A stretch of 64,000 bases of DNA from Tatumella citrea. GTDB taxonomy: Bacteria > Pseudomonadota > Gammaproteobacteria > Enterobacterales > Enterobacteriaceae. The position numbers were made by a program, and so were the translations under genes. Position 1 is the stretch's first letter, and each line of letters begins with the position of its first letter. The notes beneath the pieces were generated by a model. That model made no database searches, was not told the DNA's origin, and saw only the letters and a list, made by a program, of their open reading frames with translations. Below, piece after piece: positions 58,109-64,000 of the stretch. The stretch lies in NCBI RefSeq assembly GCF_002163585.1, contig NZ_CP015579.1:2666001-2730000 (forward strand). Reading direction: 5' to 3'.

Positions 58109-58472
58109 AGTTATAAAGTTTTTGGTGATCGATTTCAGTCTATCGCCTACTAAAGACACAACAAAATCAGGTAAAGATTTTGATATGGATGTTAGTTCTT
58201 CCATGGATTTTAATGCTGATAACGGTACGGATTTTAGAATAAAAATGACCTTAAAATTGCACAAAGGCGGTGAGTTTTTATTTAAAGCAACCCAAATGGC
58301 AATTGTGAGGGGGGATAAAGTTTCTGTTGAGGATGTCGATGCAGCAGCCAAGGATATTCCTGTCAGGAGCATACTTTATCCATACCTTAGAGCATTTACA
58401 CTTTCGACGCTTAAAACAGCAGGCTACAACGATGTAATCGTCCCTGTGGCCCTACTAGATGCTGCAAAATAA
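58098..58472 (+). CDS. SecB-like chaperone of the TAC module
   Basis: This 124-aa protein is of SecB type and size. A conserved early strand (FKVIDFSLS-like 'KFLVIDFSLSPT') is followed by beta strands with alternating residues (DFRIKMTLKLHKGG, FLFKATQMAIVRG). The C-terminal 'RSILYPYLRAFTLSTLKTAGY' is the typical SecB helix ('LFPYaRe.i..l...gG/f'). SecB-like proteins in TAC modules fold and protect an aggregation-prone antitoxin. The ATG overlaps the antitoxin end and has GAGG upstream. A terminator follows at once. Confidence 0.8.
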   Translation: MPFEVIKFLVIDFSLSPTKDTTKSGKDFDMDVSSSMDFNADNGTDFRIKMTLKLHKGGEFLFKATQMAIVRGDKVSVEDVDAAAKDIPVRSILYPYLRAFTLSTLKTAGYNDVIVPVALLDAAK

Positions 58473-58477
58473 TACAC

Positions 58478-58501
58478 CCCGGCCACCGCGCCGGGTTTTT
58501 T
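58478..58501 (+). terminator. Terminator of the TAC operon (terminator 1 of 6)
   Basis: CCCGGC...GCCGGG followed by T6, 5 nt after the chaperone stop. Confidence 0.9.
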
Positions 58502-58719
58502 GTGCCCGCAATCCGCAGCACCCTCCCCAACTATCATTCCCGCACGCCACTACTCTTACACAGTACAACCCCGAAACAAGAAGCTTAGGACGCTAATAAG
58601 TTCATAGCTATCATAGGGTTATGGTTTTTTTCGTTGACAATAACTGACAATTTATAGATTATCTAAATTAGGCGAGGCTATAGCCCGTCAGATAATAAAA
58701 TCGTTGTGTGCCATTGATG

Positions 58720-58742
58720 CCCAAGTCTCTTGGGTTTTTTTT
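58720..58742 (+). terminator. Terminator 2 of 6
   Basis: CCCAAG-TCT-CTTGGG followed by T8. Confidence 0.88.
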
Positions 58743-58843
58743 ATTCCTCTCACCAGGTGAGACTTTAGCCTGACAACAACTGGTAAGGCATCACCAGCAG
58801 GGCAACGACAATAACAACAACATCACCTGTTTCGATTCATCCA

Positions 58844-58868
58844 CCCACTTCACGTGGGCTTTTTTTTA
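58844..58868 (+). terminator. Terminator 3 of 6
   Basis: CCCAC-TTCAC-GTGGG followed by C and T8. Confidence 0.8.
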
Positions 58869-59101
58869 ACCAAATCCTGAACAATCAAGTAAGCTGCTGA
58901 TTCCTTGGAGTTTGACAAGCTGAAGAAAGGCGTTAATACTACATATGGCGATTGAAGTTTAACTCTCTCAATAGTTCCCATTAGTATTGTCCTGAATACA
59001 CCCCACTTAACCGTGGGTTTTTTTTCGTCCGGATTTTGATATACGTCATAAAATGACGAGCCTGTTTGCGATAACTTACCCGAGCTTATAAATAACATCA
59101 C
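58850..59101 (-). CDS. Doubtful leftward frame in the terminator region
   Basis: An 83-codon frame with fairly protein-like composition ('SGKLSQTGSSFYDVYQNPDE', 'VVLTPFFSLSNSKESAAYLIVQDLV'). Its Lys-rich blocks (DEKKPT, VKKKPT) are the complements of the T-runs of two rightward terminators, and no convincing ribosome-binding site precedes the ATG. It may be chance or a small exclusion-type gene. Low confidence. Confidence 0.25.
   Translation of the reverse strand: MMLFISSGKLSQTGSSFYDVYQNPDEKKPTVKWGVFRTILMGTIERVKLQSPYVVLTPFFSLSNSKESAAYLIVQDLVKKKPT
59002..59025 (+). terminator. Terminator 4 of 6
   Basis: CCCAC-TTAACC-GTGGG followed by T8. Confidence 0.82.
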
Positions 59102-59111
59102 TGCCCGGCTT

Positions 59112-59143
59112 AGCCCTCAGCCTCACGGCTGTGGGCTTTTTTA
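59112..59143 (+). terminator. Terminator 5 of 6
   Basis: AGCCC-t-CAGCC-TCAC-GGCTG-t-GGGCT followed by T6; 10 paired bases with one T-T mismatch. Confidence 0.88.
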
Positions 59144-59211
59144 TTCCTACCTCCTCCCTGCCTGATGACTGCACCATCCGAAATCATAAAAAAAACCGAA
59201 TCTCCGACATC

Positions 59212-59240
59212 ATCCCGCCACTCACAGGGCGGGATTTTTT
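59212..59240 (+). terminator. Terminator 6 of 6
   Basis: Perfect 8-bp stem ATCCCGCC/GGCGGGAT followed by TTTTTC, 50 bp before the first OL site. Confidence 0.85.
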
Positions 59241-59287
59241 CGCCCACAAAAATAAATAACCTTAAAAAACAAGCAAATGAGTATTTT

Positions 59288-59336
59288 ACAAGAATTGATA
59301 CAAGATTTATTGTTTACAGATAACAAACTTTCTTGT
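59288..59336 (+). promoter_or_regulatory. Left operator OL and presumed pL
   Basis: ACAAACTTTCTTGT at 59323-59336 is identical to an OR site. ACAAGATTTATTGT lies at 59300-59313 (same ACAA-N6-TTGT symmetry), and a weaker half-site lies near 59288. Spacing (23 bp) matches OR. pL should fire rightward from here; a -35 candidate is TTGATA (59295-59300), but the -10 (near 59317-59323) is poor, so the promoter itself is inferred. Confidence 0.78.
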
Positions 59337-59407
59337 AATTTTACCCATCGAAACGAAACATCGATGCGGTAAACGGACTACTTACCGCGCCGGACATGAA
59401 GTCAGGC

Positions 59408-59443
59408 TGCTATTTAAAAACAAGGTTCCTGTGAATACACAGG
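59408..59443 (+). promoter_or_regulatory. nutL antitermination site
   Basis: boxA-like TGCTATTTA (59408-59416), an 11-nt spacer, then the boxB hairpin CCTGTGAATACACAGG (59428-59443) with GAATA at its tip. Spacing and loop match nutR. It lies between OL and N. Confidence 0.75.
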
Positions 59444-59451
59444 CCGAAGTG

Positions 59452-59587
59452 AGTTCTTCGGGGGTGAGTCACCGAGCACAAAATTAATCAGCAATGGCAG
59501 ATCTCAGTCTGTCGCTGTATCGGGACGGCAGTCGGCACAAGCTGAGACTGGGCCACAATGTCGCGATGACTCCCCCACCAAAGAACT
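59452..59587 (+). promoter_or_regulatory. Long imperfect stem enclosing the N leader
   Basis: The segment 59452-59471 (AGTTCTTCGGGGGTGAGTCA) can pair imperfectly with 59567-59587 just upstream of the N ribosome-binding site. Lambda has an RNase III-cut hairpin in the same place that limits N translation; a similar role is inferred. Confidence 0.45.
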
Positions 59588-59603
59588 TACAGAGGACACT
59601 TCA

Positions 59604-59849
59604 ATGAACAGAAACAGACGCCGTATGGCAGAGTTTAACGCCCGTAAATCAGCAGAGGCTATGCAGTTGAAGCCGGTAGATCGAGTTGAGCAGGCACTGA
59701 GAGCACCCAACTGGCGTAACCGTCCGGAGCAGGTATCCCAGTGTATGCCGGATGTCGCAATTTACTCAGCCGGACACCGCACCAAAGGTGACCGGATTAC
59801 ATGCACCGGCCGCCAGAAGTCGCGCGGTCGGTCTATTCCTTTAGTGTGA
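59604..59849 (+). CDS. Early antitermination protein N
   Basis: This 81-aa basic protein has an N-terminal arginine-rich motif (NRNRRRMAEFNARKSAEAMQ) for boxB RNA. Its C-terminus (RITCTGRQKSRGRSIPLV) is nearly the same as that of lambda N (RGITCSGRQKIKGKSIPLI). It is shorter than lambda N (107 aa). AGAGGACACTTCA precedes the ATG. It is the first gene of the pL operon. The partner boxB sites are proposed at 59428 and 55967. Confidence 0.92.
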   Translation: MNRNRRRMAEFNARKSAEAMQLKPVDRVEQALRAPNWRNRPEQVSQCMPDVAIYSAGHRTKGDRITCTGRQKSRGRSIPLV

Positions 59850-59857
59850 GGTGAAGT

Positions 59858-60031
59858 ATGGAATTTTATCAAAGGTGGATGAATACATTCCGCGAAGCCA
59901 AAAACGAATACCGAGAGAAAGCGGTGACTCATCGTGATTTAGGTAGCCTGCGTGAATGCTATGTTGGCCTTGCATGGAAAAATCGAGCCAGTCAGCGAGA
60001 GGGCAGAATCAAGTTACAACAGGTCGCATAA
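59858..60031 (+). CDS. Small early-left protein (57 aa)
   Basis: A 57-aa, highly charged helical product starts MEFYQRWMNTFREAKNEY; the ATG follows GTGAGGTGAAGT and lies 8 nt after the N stop. It is probably one of the small host-takeover proteins typical of this operon. Not recognised. Confidence 0.65.
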   Translation: MEFYQRWMNTFREAKNEYREKAVTHRDLGSLRECYVGLAWKNRASQREGRIKLQQVA

Positions 60032-60054
60032 GCGGCCTTTTTTACGGGTGAAAT

Positions 60055-60150
60055 ATGACATACAGCACAAAGGTGTGGCTGATTACTTATGTCCTGCTGC
60101 TGGCGTTCTGGCTGGCAGTGTCAGTGGTTCTCTGGATGATGGGGAGGTGA
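60055..60150 (+). CDS. Small membrane protein of early-left operon (31 aa)
   Basis: The 31-aa product (MTYSTKVWLITYVLLLAFWL start) is a single transmembrane helix with ACGGGTGAAAT upstream. The next ATG follows its stop by 2 nt. Small single-pass peptides are common here, but this one has no recognised family. Confidence 0.55.
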   Translation: MTYSTKVWLITYVLLLAFWLAVSVVLWMMGR

Positions 60151-60152
60151 TT

Positions 60153-60326
60153 ATGAGTGAGTGGATTAAGTGTAGTGATCGGATGCCTGAAGATGGAACA
60201 TATTTGTGTTTCAAGTCAGGAAATATTGACGTGTGCACCATCATTTGCGGCAACTGGATTATAAATTCATTTGGCGACACAAAGGTAACCCACTGGATGC
60301 CATTACCTCCCCCACCTATCCAGTAA
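60153..60326 (+). CDS. DUF551-domain protein (57 aa)
   Basis: A 57-aa protein with the DUF551 pattern: WIKCSDRMPEDGTYLCF at the start and VTHWMPLPPPP at the end. The family is widespread in lambdoid early operons; function unknown. GGGGAGGTGATT precedes the ATG. Confidence 0.85.
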   Translation: MSEWIKCSDRMPEDGTYLCFKSGNIDVCTIICGNWIINSFGDTKVTHWMPLPPPPIQ

Positions 60327-60408
60327 CCCCCTATAGCTCATTTCAGAGTGGGCTATGTGGGTAATACTGCCCTGAACAGGAGTGGAAGACTTGTTCTGAT
60401 TAAATTTC

Positions 60409-60434
60409 GCCTCTGCTTATGCAGGGGCTTTTTT
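60409..60434 (+). terminator. Terminator within the left operon
   Basis: GCCTCTGC-TTAT-GCAGGGGC (one G-U pair) followed by T6. It lies just upstream of the methyltransferase start, so reading beyond it needs N. Confidence 0.82.
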
Positions 60435-60449
60435 ATGGGAGATAGGAAA

Positions 60450-61202
60450 GTGAGAGTTGATAACGAAGTGCTAAATGTGCTGAGCGCATGTCAGTGCAGC
60501 GGGAATAATTTAGTTCTTACAGGGCAACTGGACCGGAATTTGTACACTCGCACTAACAAGGTTATTGAAGCCGCAGGCGGCAAATGGAACCGTAAGGCCA
60601 AGGCGCACGTTTTCGATATCGAAGCAGCGGAGCGCATTGAACAGATAATCCTGACTGGAGATGTTGCTGTACCGAAAGATGATTTTGAATACTTTCCCAC
60701 CCCTCCTGGTGTTGTCATGCACGTAATTCACCTGGCAGACATTCGGGATGGAATGATGGTTCTTGAGCCTAGCGCTGGTAAAGGTGCAATTGCTAAGGCG
60801 GCTCACGATGCGGCAGCAGATGTGATGGTTGATATGTACGAGCTGATGCCAGCCAATAACGATGCGCTACACGCTATGAACTTGCGATTATCAGGAATTG
60901 GTGAACCAGTCGATTTCCTAACTGTTGCTCCAACTCCTATTTATGACCGGGTTGTTATGAATCCTCCATTTGGCCGACAGGCTGATATTAAGCATGTCAC
61001 CCACGCTTTAAAGTTTTTAAAACCTGGAGGATTGCTCGTATCGGTCATGTCTTCGTCCGTAACGTTCCGCAGCAACAAACTAACTTCAGATTTTCGAGAG
61101 CTAATTGATAACCGCGGCGGACACATTGAAGAACTGCCTGATGGTTCATTTAAATCATCAGGAACAATGGTTAATACGGTAATTGTCGTTATACCCAACT
61201 AA
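60450..61202 (+). CDS. Class I SAM-dependent methyltransferase (probable DNA/adenine type)
   Basis: This protein is 250 aa from a GTG at 60450 (GGAG 8 nt upstream); an ATG at 60435 lies in the tail of a terminator and is less likely. It has an N-terminal domain of about 70 residues ('DRNLYTRTNKVIEAAGGKWNRKAKAHVF') and then a Rossmann MTase with motif I 'VLEPSAGKGAIAKAA' and a catalytic-type MNPPFG motif near residue 170. NPPF is the N6-adenine/N4-cytosine or glutamine type. The target is unknown; it may protect phage DNA. Confidence 0.83.
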   Translation: MRVDNEVLNVLSACQCSGNNLVLTGQLDRNLYTRTNKVIEAAGGKWNRKAKAHVFDIEAAERIEQIILTGDVAVPKDDFEYFPTPPGVVMHVIHLADIRDGMMVLEPSAGKGAIAKAAHDAAADVMVDMYELMPANNDALHAMNLRLSGIGEPVDFLTVAPTPIYDRVVMNPPFGRQADIKHVTHALKFLKPGGLLVSVMSSSVTFRSNKLTSDFRELIDNRGGHIEELPDGSFKSSGTMVNTVIVVIPN

Positions 61203-61225
61203 GCAGCCACTGAGCTGCTTTTTTT
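61202..61225 (+). terminator. Terminator after the methyltransferase gene
   Basis: AGCAGC-CACTGA-GCTGCT followed by T7, directly at the stop codon. Confidence 0.82.
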
Positions 61226-61296
61226 ACGCCCTCATATCAGCGTCCATTCACTGAGTGGGCGGTTATATGACCCATAAACCAAACGAGGTAACGCTA

Positions 61297-61437
61297 ATGA
61301 CCCACGTCATCGGCGGCGTCATTGGCGCTGCTAAATCACTTCTCGACTTAATTGTCGATAACGCACGTAAACGTATGCGCCGGCGCGGGCGCTGGTCAAT
61401 TAATCCGGTTAGGCCGGGTCGGGAGGCTTTCGCATGA
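61297..61437 (+). CDS. Small basic protein (46 aa)
   Basis: This product is 46 aa from the ATG at 61297 (GAGGTAACGCTA upstream); an in-frame ATG at 61267 would add 10 residues. It has a short hydrophobic start (MTHVIGGVIGAAKSLLDLIV) and a strongly Arg-rich tail (RKRMRRRGRW). The next gene overlaps its stop (ATGA). Not recognised. Confidence 0.6.
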   Translation: MTHVIGGVIGAAKSLLDLIVDNARKRMRRRGRWSINPVRPGREAFA

Positions 61438-61553
61438 AATACATCATTCAGGGTGCTGAGTTGGTAATTGCATTCAGCGGTTCGGTTCACTTCTATCCAA
61501 ATACATCAGCTGGTTTCGTTGAAATGGTCAGAGACTTCTGGGGGTCGAAATGA
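61434..61553 (+). CDS. Small phage protein (39 aa)
   Basis: A 39-aa product (MKYIIQGAELVIAFSGSVHF start), with overlaps at both ends (61434 and ATGA at 61550) and GGGAGG upstream. The couplings support a real gene of the early-left operon. Function unknown. Confidence 0.6.
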   Translation: MKYIIQGAELVIAFSGSVHFYPNTSAGFVEMVRDFWGSK

Positions 61554-61750
61554 AACTGAATCTGAAAATCGAATGCTCGGATGTACAGACTCGCAGAGCC
61601 ATTCGGCCAGGGAAGGTAAGCGTATCAATGGAAGATTGCGCTATTGACAGCCTGACCACTGAGCAGCAAACGGAACTGTGTGGCCAAATGGATTTTGCAG
61701 TACTGGCTGAATACGTGGACTCAATGCGGAGGCTGGACAATGTGGCGTGA
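61550..61750 (+). CDS. Small phage protein (66 aa)
   Basis: A 66-aa acidic product (MKLNLKIECSDVQTRRAIRP start) whose start overlaps the previous stop and whose end overlaps the next gene. Composition is that of a small folded protein. Family not recognised. Confidence 0.65.
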   Translation: MKLNLKIECSDVQTRRAIRPGKVSVSMEDCAIDSLTTEQQTELCGQMDFAVLAEYVDSMRRLDNVA

Positions 61751-61892
61751 CAATGACACGGACTTTATTGCAGAGCTCCGGGAAGCACTCAAAGAGGATA
61801 TGGCCGCCATTCAGCGGGAAAACATCGATCTGGCAACGGAACGCCAGAATCCGGAAATCAGTTGGGAAGAATTTGTGGGGGATTATTCATGA
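61740..61892 (+). CDS. Small acidic phage protein (50 aa)
   Basis: A 50-aa product (MWRDNDTDFIAELREALKED start), very acidic and helical, overlapping genes on both sides. It lies directly before the annealing protein, so it may be a helper of recombination or a DNA-mimic-like inhibitor; this is speculation. Confidence 0.6.
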   Translation: MWRDNDTDFIAELREALKEDMAAIQRENIDLATERQNPEISWEEFVGDYS

Positions 61893-62611
61893 TGGATTTG
61901 GGATTACTTGATGAGCCATTCGCAGCGGAAGATATCGAGTGGCGCGTACAGCAGTGTGGCATGGCAAGCAATGGGCCGTGGGCAATGGTGCTTTGCTATG
62001 TCACAAACAGGGCGATTATGAAGCGTCTTGATGATGTCTGTGGTAAAGGCGGATGGCGTAATGAGTTCCGGGATATACCGAATAATGGCGGTGTTGAGTG
62101 CGGGATTTCAATTAATGTGCACGGTGAATGGATAACCAAATGGGACGCTGCTGAAAATACTCAGGTCGAAGCAGTGAAAGGCGGTCGATCAGGTGCAATG
62201 AAGCGGGCTGCTGTCCAGTGGGGGATCGGACGATACCTTTACCAGTTAGAGGAGCGGTTCGCTATCTGCACTGTAGAGCGCAATAACAAGTGGAACAAAG
62301 CTTCTTACAAGGATAAGCAGACAAACAAATTCCACTCTCTGTGGTGGGAAACACCTACTCTGCCAGGCTGGGCATTGCCAGCAAATATACAGACAAAAGA
62401 AGAATCGCCGAGCAACGATCAGGTGCCAGTTCATGAGCAGGAGCAAATACTCAGAAAGTTTACCGAAGAAATTATGAATGAGCCTATGCCTGACAAAGTG
62501 AAAAAGCTTTATGAGGAAACATGGAGGAAACTGGACGGTTTCCCTGATTATCAAGCCAAGTGCAAAAAGGATACCGGCATCAGGCTTCACGAATTAGAAA
62601 GGGCAGCATAA
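61889..62611 (+). CDS. Rad52/22-family single-strand annealing protein
   Basis: This protein is 240 aa from the ATG at 61889 (GGGGGATTATTC upstream; ATGA overlap). 'LDEPFAAEDIEWRVQQCG', 'WAMVLCYVTNRAIMKRLDDVCGKGGWRNEFRDI', 'GISINVHGEWITKWDAAENTQVEAVKGG' and 'RAAVQWGIGRYLYQLEE' are the Rad52-type annealing core of phage SSAPs. It anneals complementary single strands in phage recombination and replaces lambda Bet. It is followed at once by ssb. Any exonuclease partner would be to the right of the window. Confidence 0.9.
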   Translation: MMDLGLLDEPFAAEDIEWRVQQCGMASNGPWAMVLCYVTNRAIMKRLDDVCGKGGWRNEFRDIPNNGGVECGISINVHGEWITKWDAAENTQVEAVKGGRSGAMKRAAVQWGIGRYLYQLEERFAICTVERNNKWNKASYKDKQTNKFHSLWWETPTLPGWALPANIQTKEESPSNDQVPVHEQEQILRKFTEEIMNEPMPDKVKKLYEETWRKLDGFPDYQAKCKKDTGIRLHELERAA

Positions 62612-63133
62612 ATGGCAAGCAGAGGCGTAAACAAGGTAATCATCGCTGGCCGGTTAGGTCAGGACCCGGAGGTGCGCTACTCCCCGTCAGGTTCCTGCTT
62701 CGCTAACCTGTCAGTAGCAACATCTGAGCAATGGCGTGATAAACAGACAGGTGAACAGAAGGAGCTGACGGAATGGCACCGTGTGGTCATCAGCGGGAAG
62801 CTGGCAGAGATAGCTGGCGAGTACCTGCGCAAAGGTTCGGAAGTTTATCTGGAAGGTAAGCTACAAACTCGAAAATGGCAGGACCAGTCAGGGAGTGACC
62901 GGTATACCACTGAGATTCGTGTCGGCATAAACGGAACTATGCAAATGCTGGGCGGTAAACAGGAAGGTGGTCAGGGAAACAAACCACCTCAGCAGCAACG
63001 ACAGCAACCGCAGCGCCAGGCTGGTCCATCTACTCCACCGCCAATGAGTGAACCGCCAATGGACTTTGATGACGATATTCCTTTTGCTCCTATTGGCCTG
63101 CAGCACCCTGCCCATTTCATCTATTCCATCTAA
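62612..63133 (+). CDS. ssb: Single-stranded DNA-binding protein
   Basis: The 173-aa OB-fold SSB has the standard core ('[36 protein letters not shown]', '[24 protein letters not shown]', 'YTTEIRV'). A Gln/Pro-rich linker and the acidic DFDDDIPF segment follow. Unlike the host SSB, the acidic segment is not terminal: about 15 residues ([15 protein letters not shown]) follow. It starts directly after the annealing protein stop, so the two are co-expressed. Confidence 0.93.
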   Translation: MASRGVNKVIIAGRLGQDPEVRYSPSGSCFANLSVATSEQWRDKQTGEQKELTEWHRVVISGKLAEIAGEYLRKGSEVYLEGKLQTRKWQDQSGSDRYTTEIRVGINGTMQMLGGKQEGGQGNKPPQQQRQQPQRQAGPSTPPPMSEPPMDFDDDIPFAPIGLQHPAHFIYSI

Positions 63134-63146
63134 ATAAGGCCACATC

Positions 63147-63533
63147 ATGAAACTGTCACCGGAAGAGTCGGCGGCTTTGTCACATCTGAAGGGATGGGAG
63201 CGTAATTATGAAGCTAACCGAATCATCCGGATGACAGGGCGTGAGCGCGGAGAATGGTTGCGTAACCAAAGGATTGTTATGGAATGCATGGAAGCACTCA
63301 CCGCGGCTAAAAACGGAGAGTCACACCCACGACTGAATCAGATGATGAAACGGACGGAGCAGCGCATTAAGCATATGGAAATGTCTGTCAGGCCGCCGGA
63401 GCCGGAATGGATAACCGAAAGGAAGCAGCAGCAGAACGCCGAGGACTGGCGGCGCTACTGGCATGAGCAAGGGCAGCAGCAGGCAACATTCCCGACAGCA
63501 AACACATCAGGACGCGGTGGCTTCGGCGACTAA
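63147..63533 (+). CDS. Uncharacterised early-left protein (128 aa)
   Basis: This is a 128-aa, helical, strongly charged and Gln-rich protein ('RIIRMTGRERGEWLRNQRIVMECMEAL', 'RRYWHEQGQQQ'). Similar small proteins follow ssb/annealing genes in related phages, but I do not recognise a family. It starts 13 nt after ssb. Confidence 0.65.
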   Translation: MKLSPEESAALSHLKGWERNYEANRIIRMTGRERGEWLRNQRIVMECMEALTAAKNGESHPRLNQMMKRTEQRIKHMEMSVRPPEPEWITERKQQQNAEDWRRYWHEQGQQQATFPTANTSGRGGFGD

Positions 63534-63602
63534 TTAACCCCCTATTCACCCTCTCCTCTGCCACCTGGCCGCCGGGAGGGTTATCTGTTGGAGAGGAACA
63601 AA

Positions 63603-64000
63603 GTGGAAACACTATCAACAGGCATTGCTGTCGAAAAAATAGATTTACTCGCATTCACTATTTCCGGCGCGGAGCGATTGGACCCTATCCGAGTGATGAT
63701 TGAAAACTATGAGCCAGGGAAAGGCCGCATCACTATTACATGCTATGGGAAGGCGTGGACTGGGGCCTGGTTCGCAATGGGCGGTGATTCAGTACAGGAG
63801 TTCATCAAGCGAGTAAGCAATGAATACTTAATCGGATATTTCGACCCTGACCTGAGAAGAACAGTCGATGACGACAATGATGCCAATCTGATGTTTGTTA
63901 AGTCAGAAATAATTAAATTACGCAAAGGTAAAGATATTGAAGCCAGTGAAGCCCGAGAAATGTGGTTCGAGGCAGAAAATGCTGAGGACGTTAAGGTTAG
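63603..64000 (+). CDS. Uncharacterised early-left protein (partial, runs off right edge)
   Basis: It starts at a GTG at 63603 with GGAGAGGAACAAA upstream; 132 codons are visible. 'LSTGIAVEKIDLLAFTISGAERLDPIRVMIENYEPG', 'ITITCYGKAWTGAWFAMGG' and 'VQEFIKRVSNEYLIGYFDPDLR' form a soluble protein typical of the recombination region. The stop lies outside the window. Not recognised. Confidence 0.7.
   Translation, partial: METLSTGIAVEKIDLLAFTISGAERLDPIRVMIENYEPGKGRITITCYGKAWTGAWFAMGGDSVQEFIKRVSNEYLIGYFDPDLRRTVDDDNDANLMFVKSEIIKLRKGKDIEASEAREMWFEAENAEDVKV

Larger units (their letters stand above)
58473..59287. other. Terminator-rich intergenic region between TAC module and OL
   Basis: These roughly 800 bp are mostly non-coding by my reading and hold six rho-independent terminator-like hairpins reading rightward (58478, 58720, 58844, 59002, 59112, 59212), spaced 100-240 bp apart. 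One leftward open frame (58850-59101) passes through two of them. The stretches between the hairpins might carry short RNAs, but no promoter was confirmed. Confidence 0.6.

Overview
The window carries about 19.3 kb of enterobacterial chromosome followed by about 44.7 kb of a lambdoid prophage that runs off the right edge. The chromosomal block tmaR(yeeX)-yeeA-dacD is syntenic with Escherichia coli, but sbmC is missing between yeeA and dacD. A membrane gluconate-dehydrogenase-type complex, an OprD-type porin, FetAB and sugar-acid/pentoside transporters fit a sugar-oxidising member of the Enterobacterales. An Erwiniaceae genus such as Tatumella or Pantoea is my best guess; I have no direct taxonomic marker.

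Chromosome (1-19,320). Leftward at 1-2,866 lie the cytochrome c (partial), FAD flavoprotein and Tat-exported small subunit of a periplasmic sugar/sugar-acid dehydrogenase. A D-2-hydroxyacid dehydrogenase is divergent from them. A pentoside uptake pair follows (GPH transporter plus GH43 arabinofuranosidase/xylosidase), then an ACS-family sugar-acid MFS transporter, an orphan Dcm-like cytosine methyltransferase, an unknown 129-aa protein, an OprD porin behind a good Fur-box match, the iron exporter fetAB, a ketopantoate-reductase-type gene, tmaR, yeeA, dacD, and a divergent monooxygenase/ArsR pair sharing a perfectly centred operator dyad.

Prophage (about 19,320-64,000+). Four TTGGTACA repeats at 19,434-19,716 look like integrase arm sites and suggest attL is near 19.3-19.4 kb. 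No integrase is in the window, so it should lie beyond 64 kb. Late genes run leftward from Q (48.2 kb): holin, SAR lysozyme, Rz/Rz1, terminase, portal, Mu F-like head protein, protease/scaffold with a nested scaffold start, capsid, connectors, tail tube, chaperone, tape measure, tail tip and tailspike. Accessory genes sit among them: a P22 immI-like ant/arc/mnt-type switch, a BamE-like lipoprotein, an MltR-like protein, a UmuD-like protein and an AT-rich acyltransferase. The rightmost part carries a full lambda-type control circuit: cro-OR-cI, OL, N, nutL and nutR, cII, O (with internal iterons) and P, nin genes and Q. An extra ParB-like gene lies between cII and O.

The most interesting system is at 57.0-58.5 kb, directly downstream of cI where lambda has rexAB. 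It is an MqsR-like toxin, an MqsA-like antitoxin with a long C-terminal extension, and a SecB-like chaperone, i.e. a toxin-antitoxin-chaperone (TAC) module. It is followed by six successive terminator hairpins that separate it from OL/pL. A second notable structure is an IS1-flanked composite element (50,960-52,851) carrying a DUF4755 gene. It has a 9-bp target duplication and has split a phage membrane-protein gene whose frame closes exactly when the element is removed. The left operon (59.6 kb to the end) holds N, several tiny genes, a methyltransferase, a Rad52-type annealing protein and SSB.
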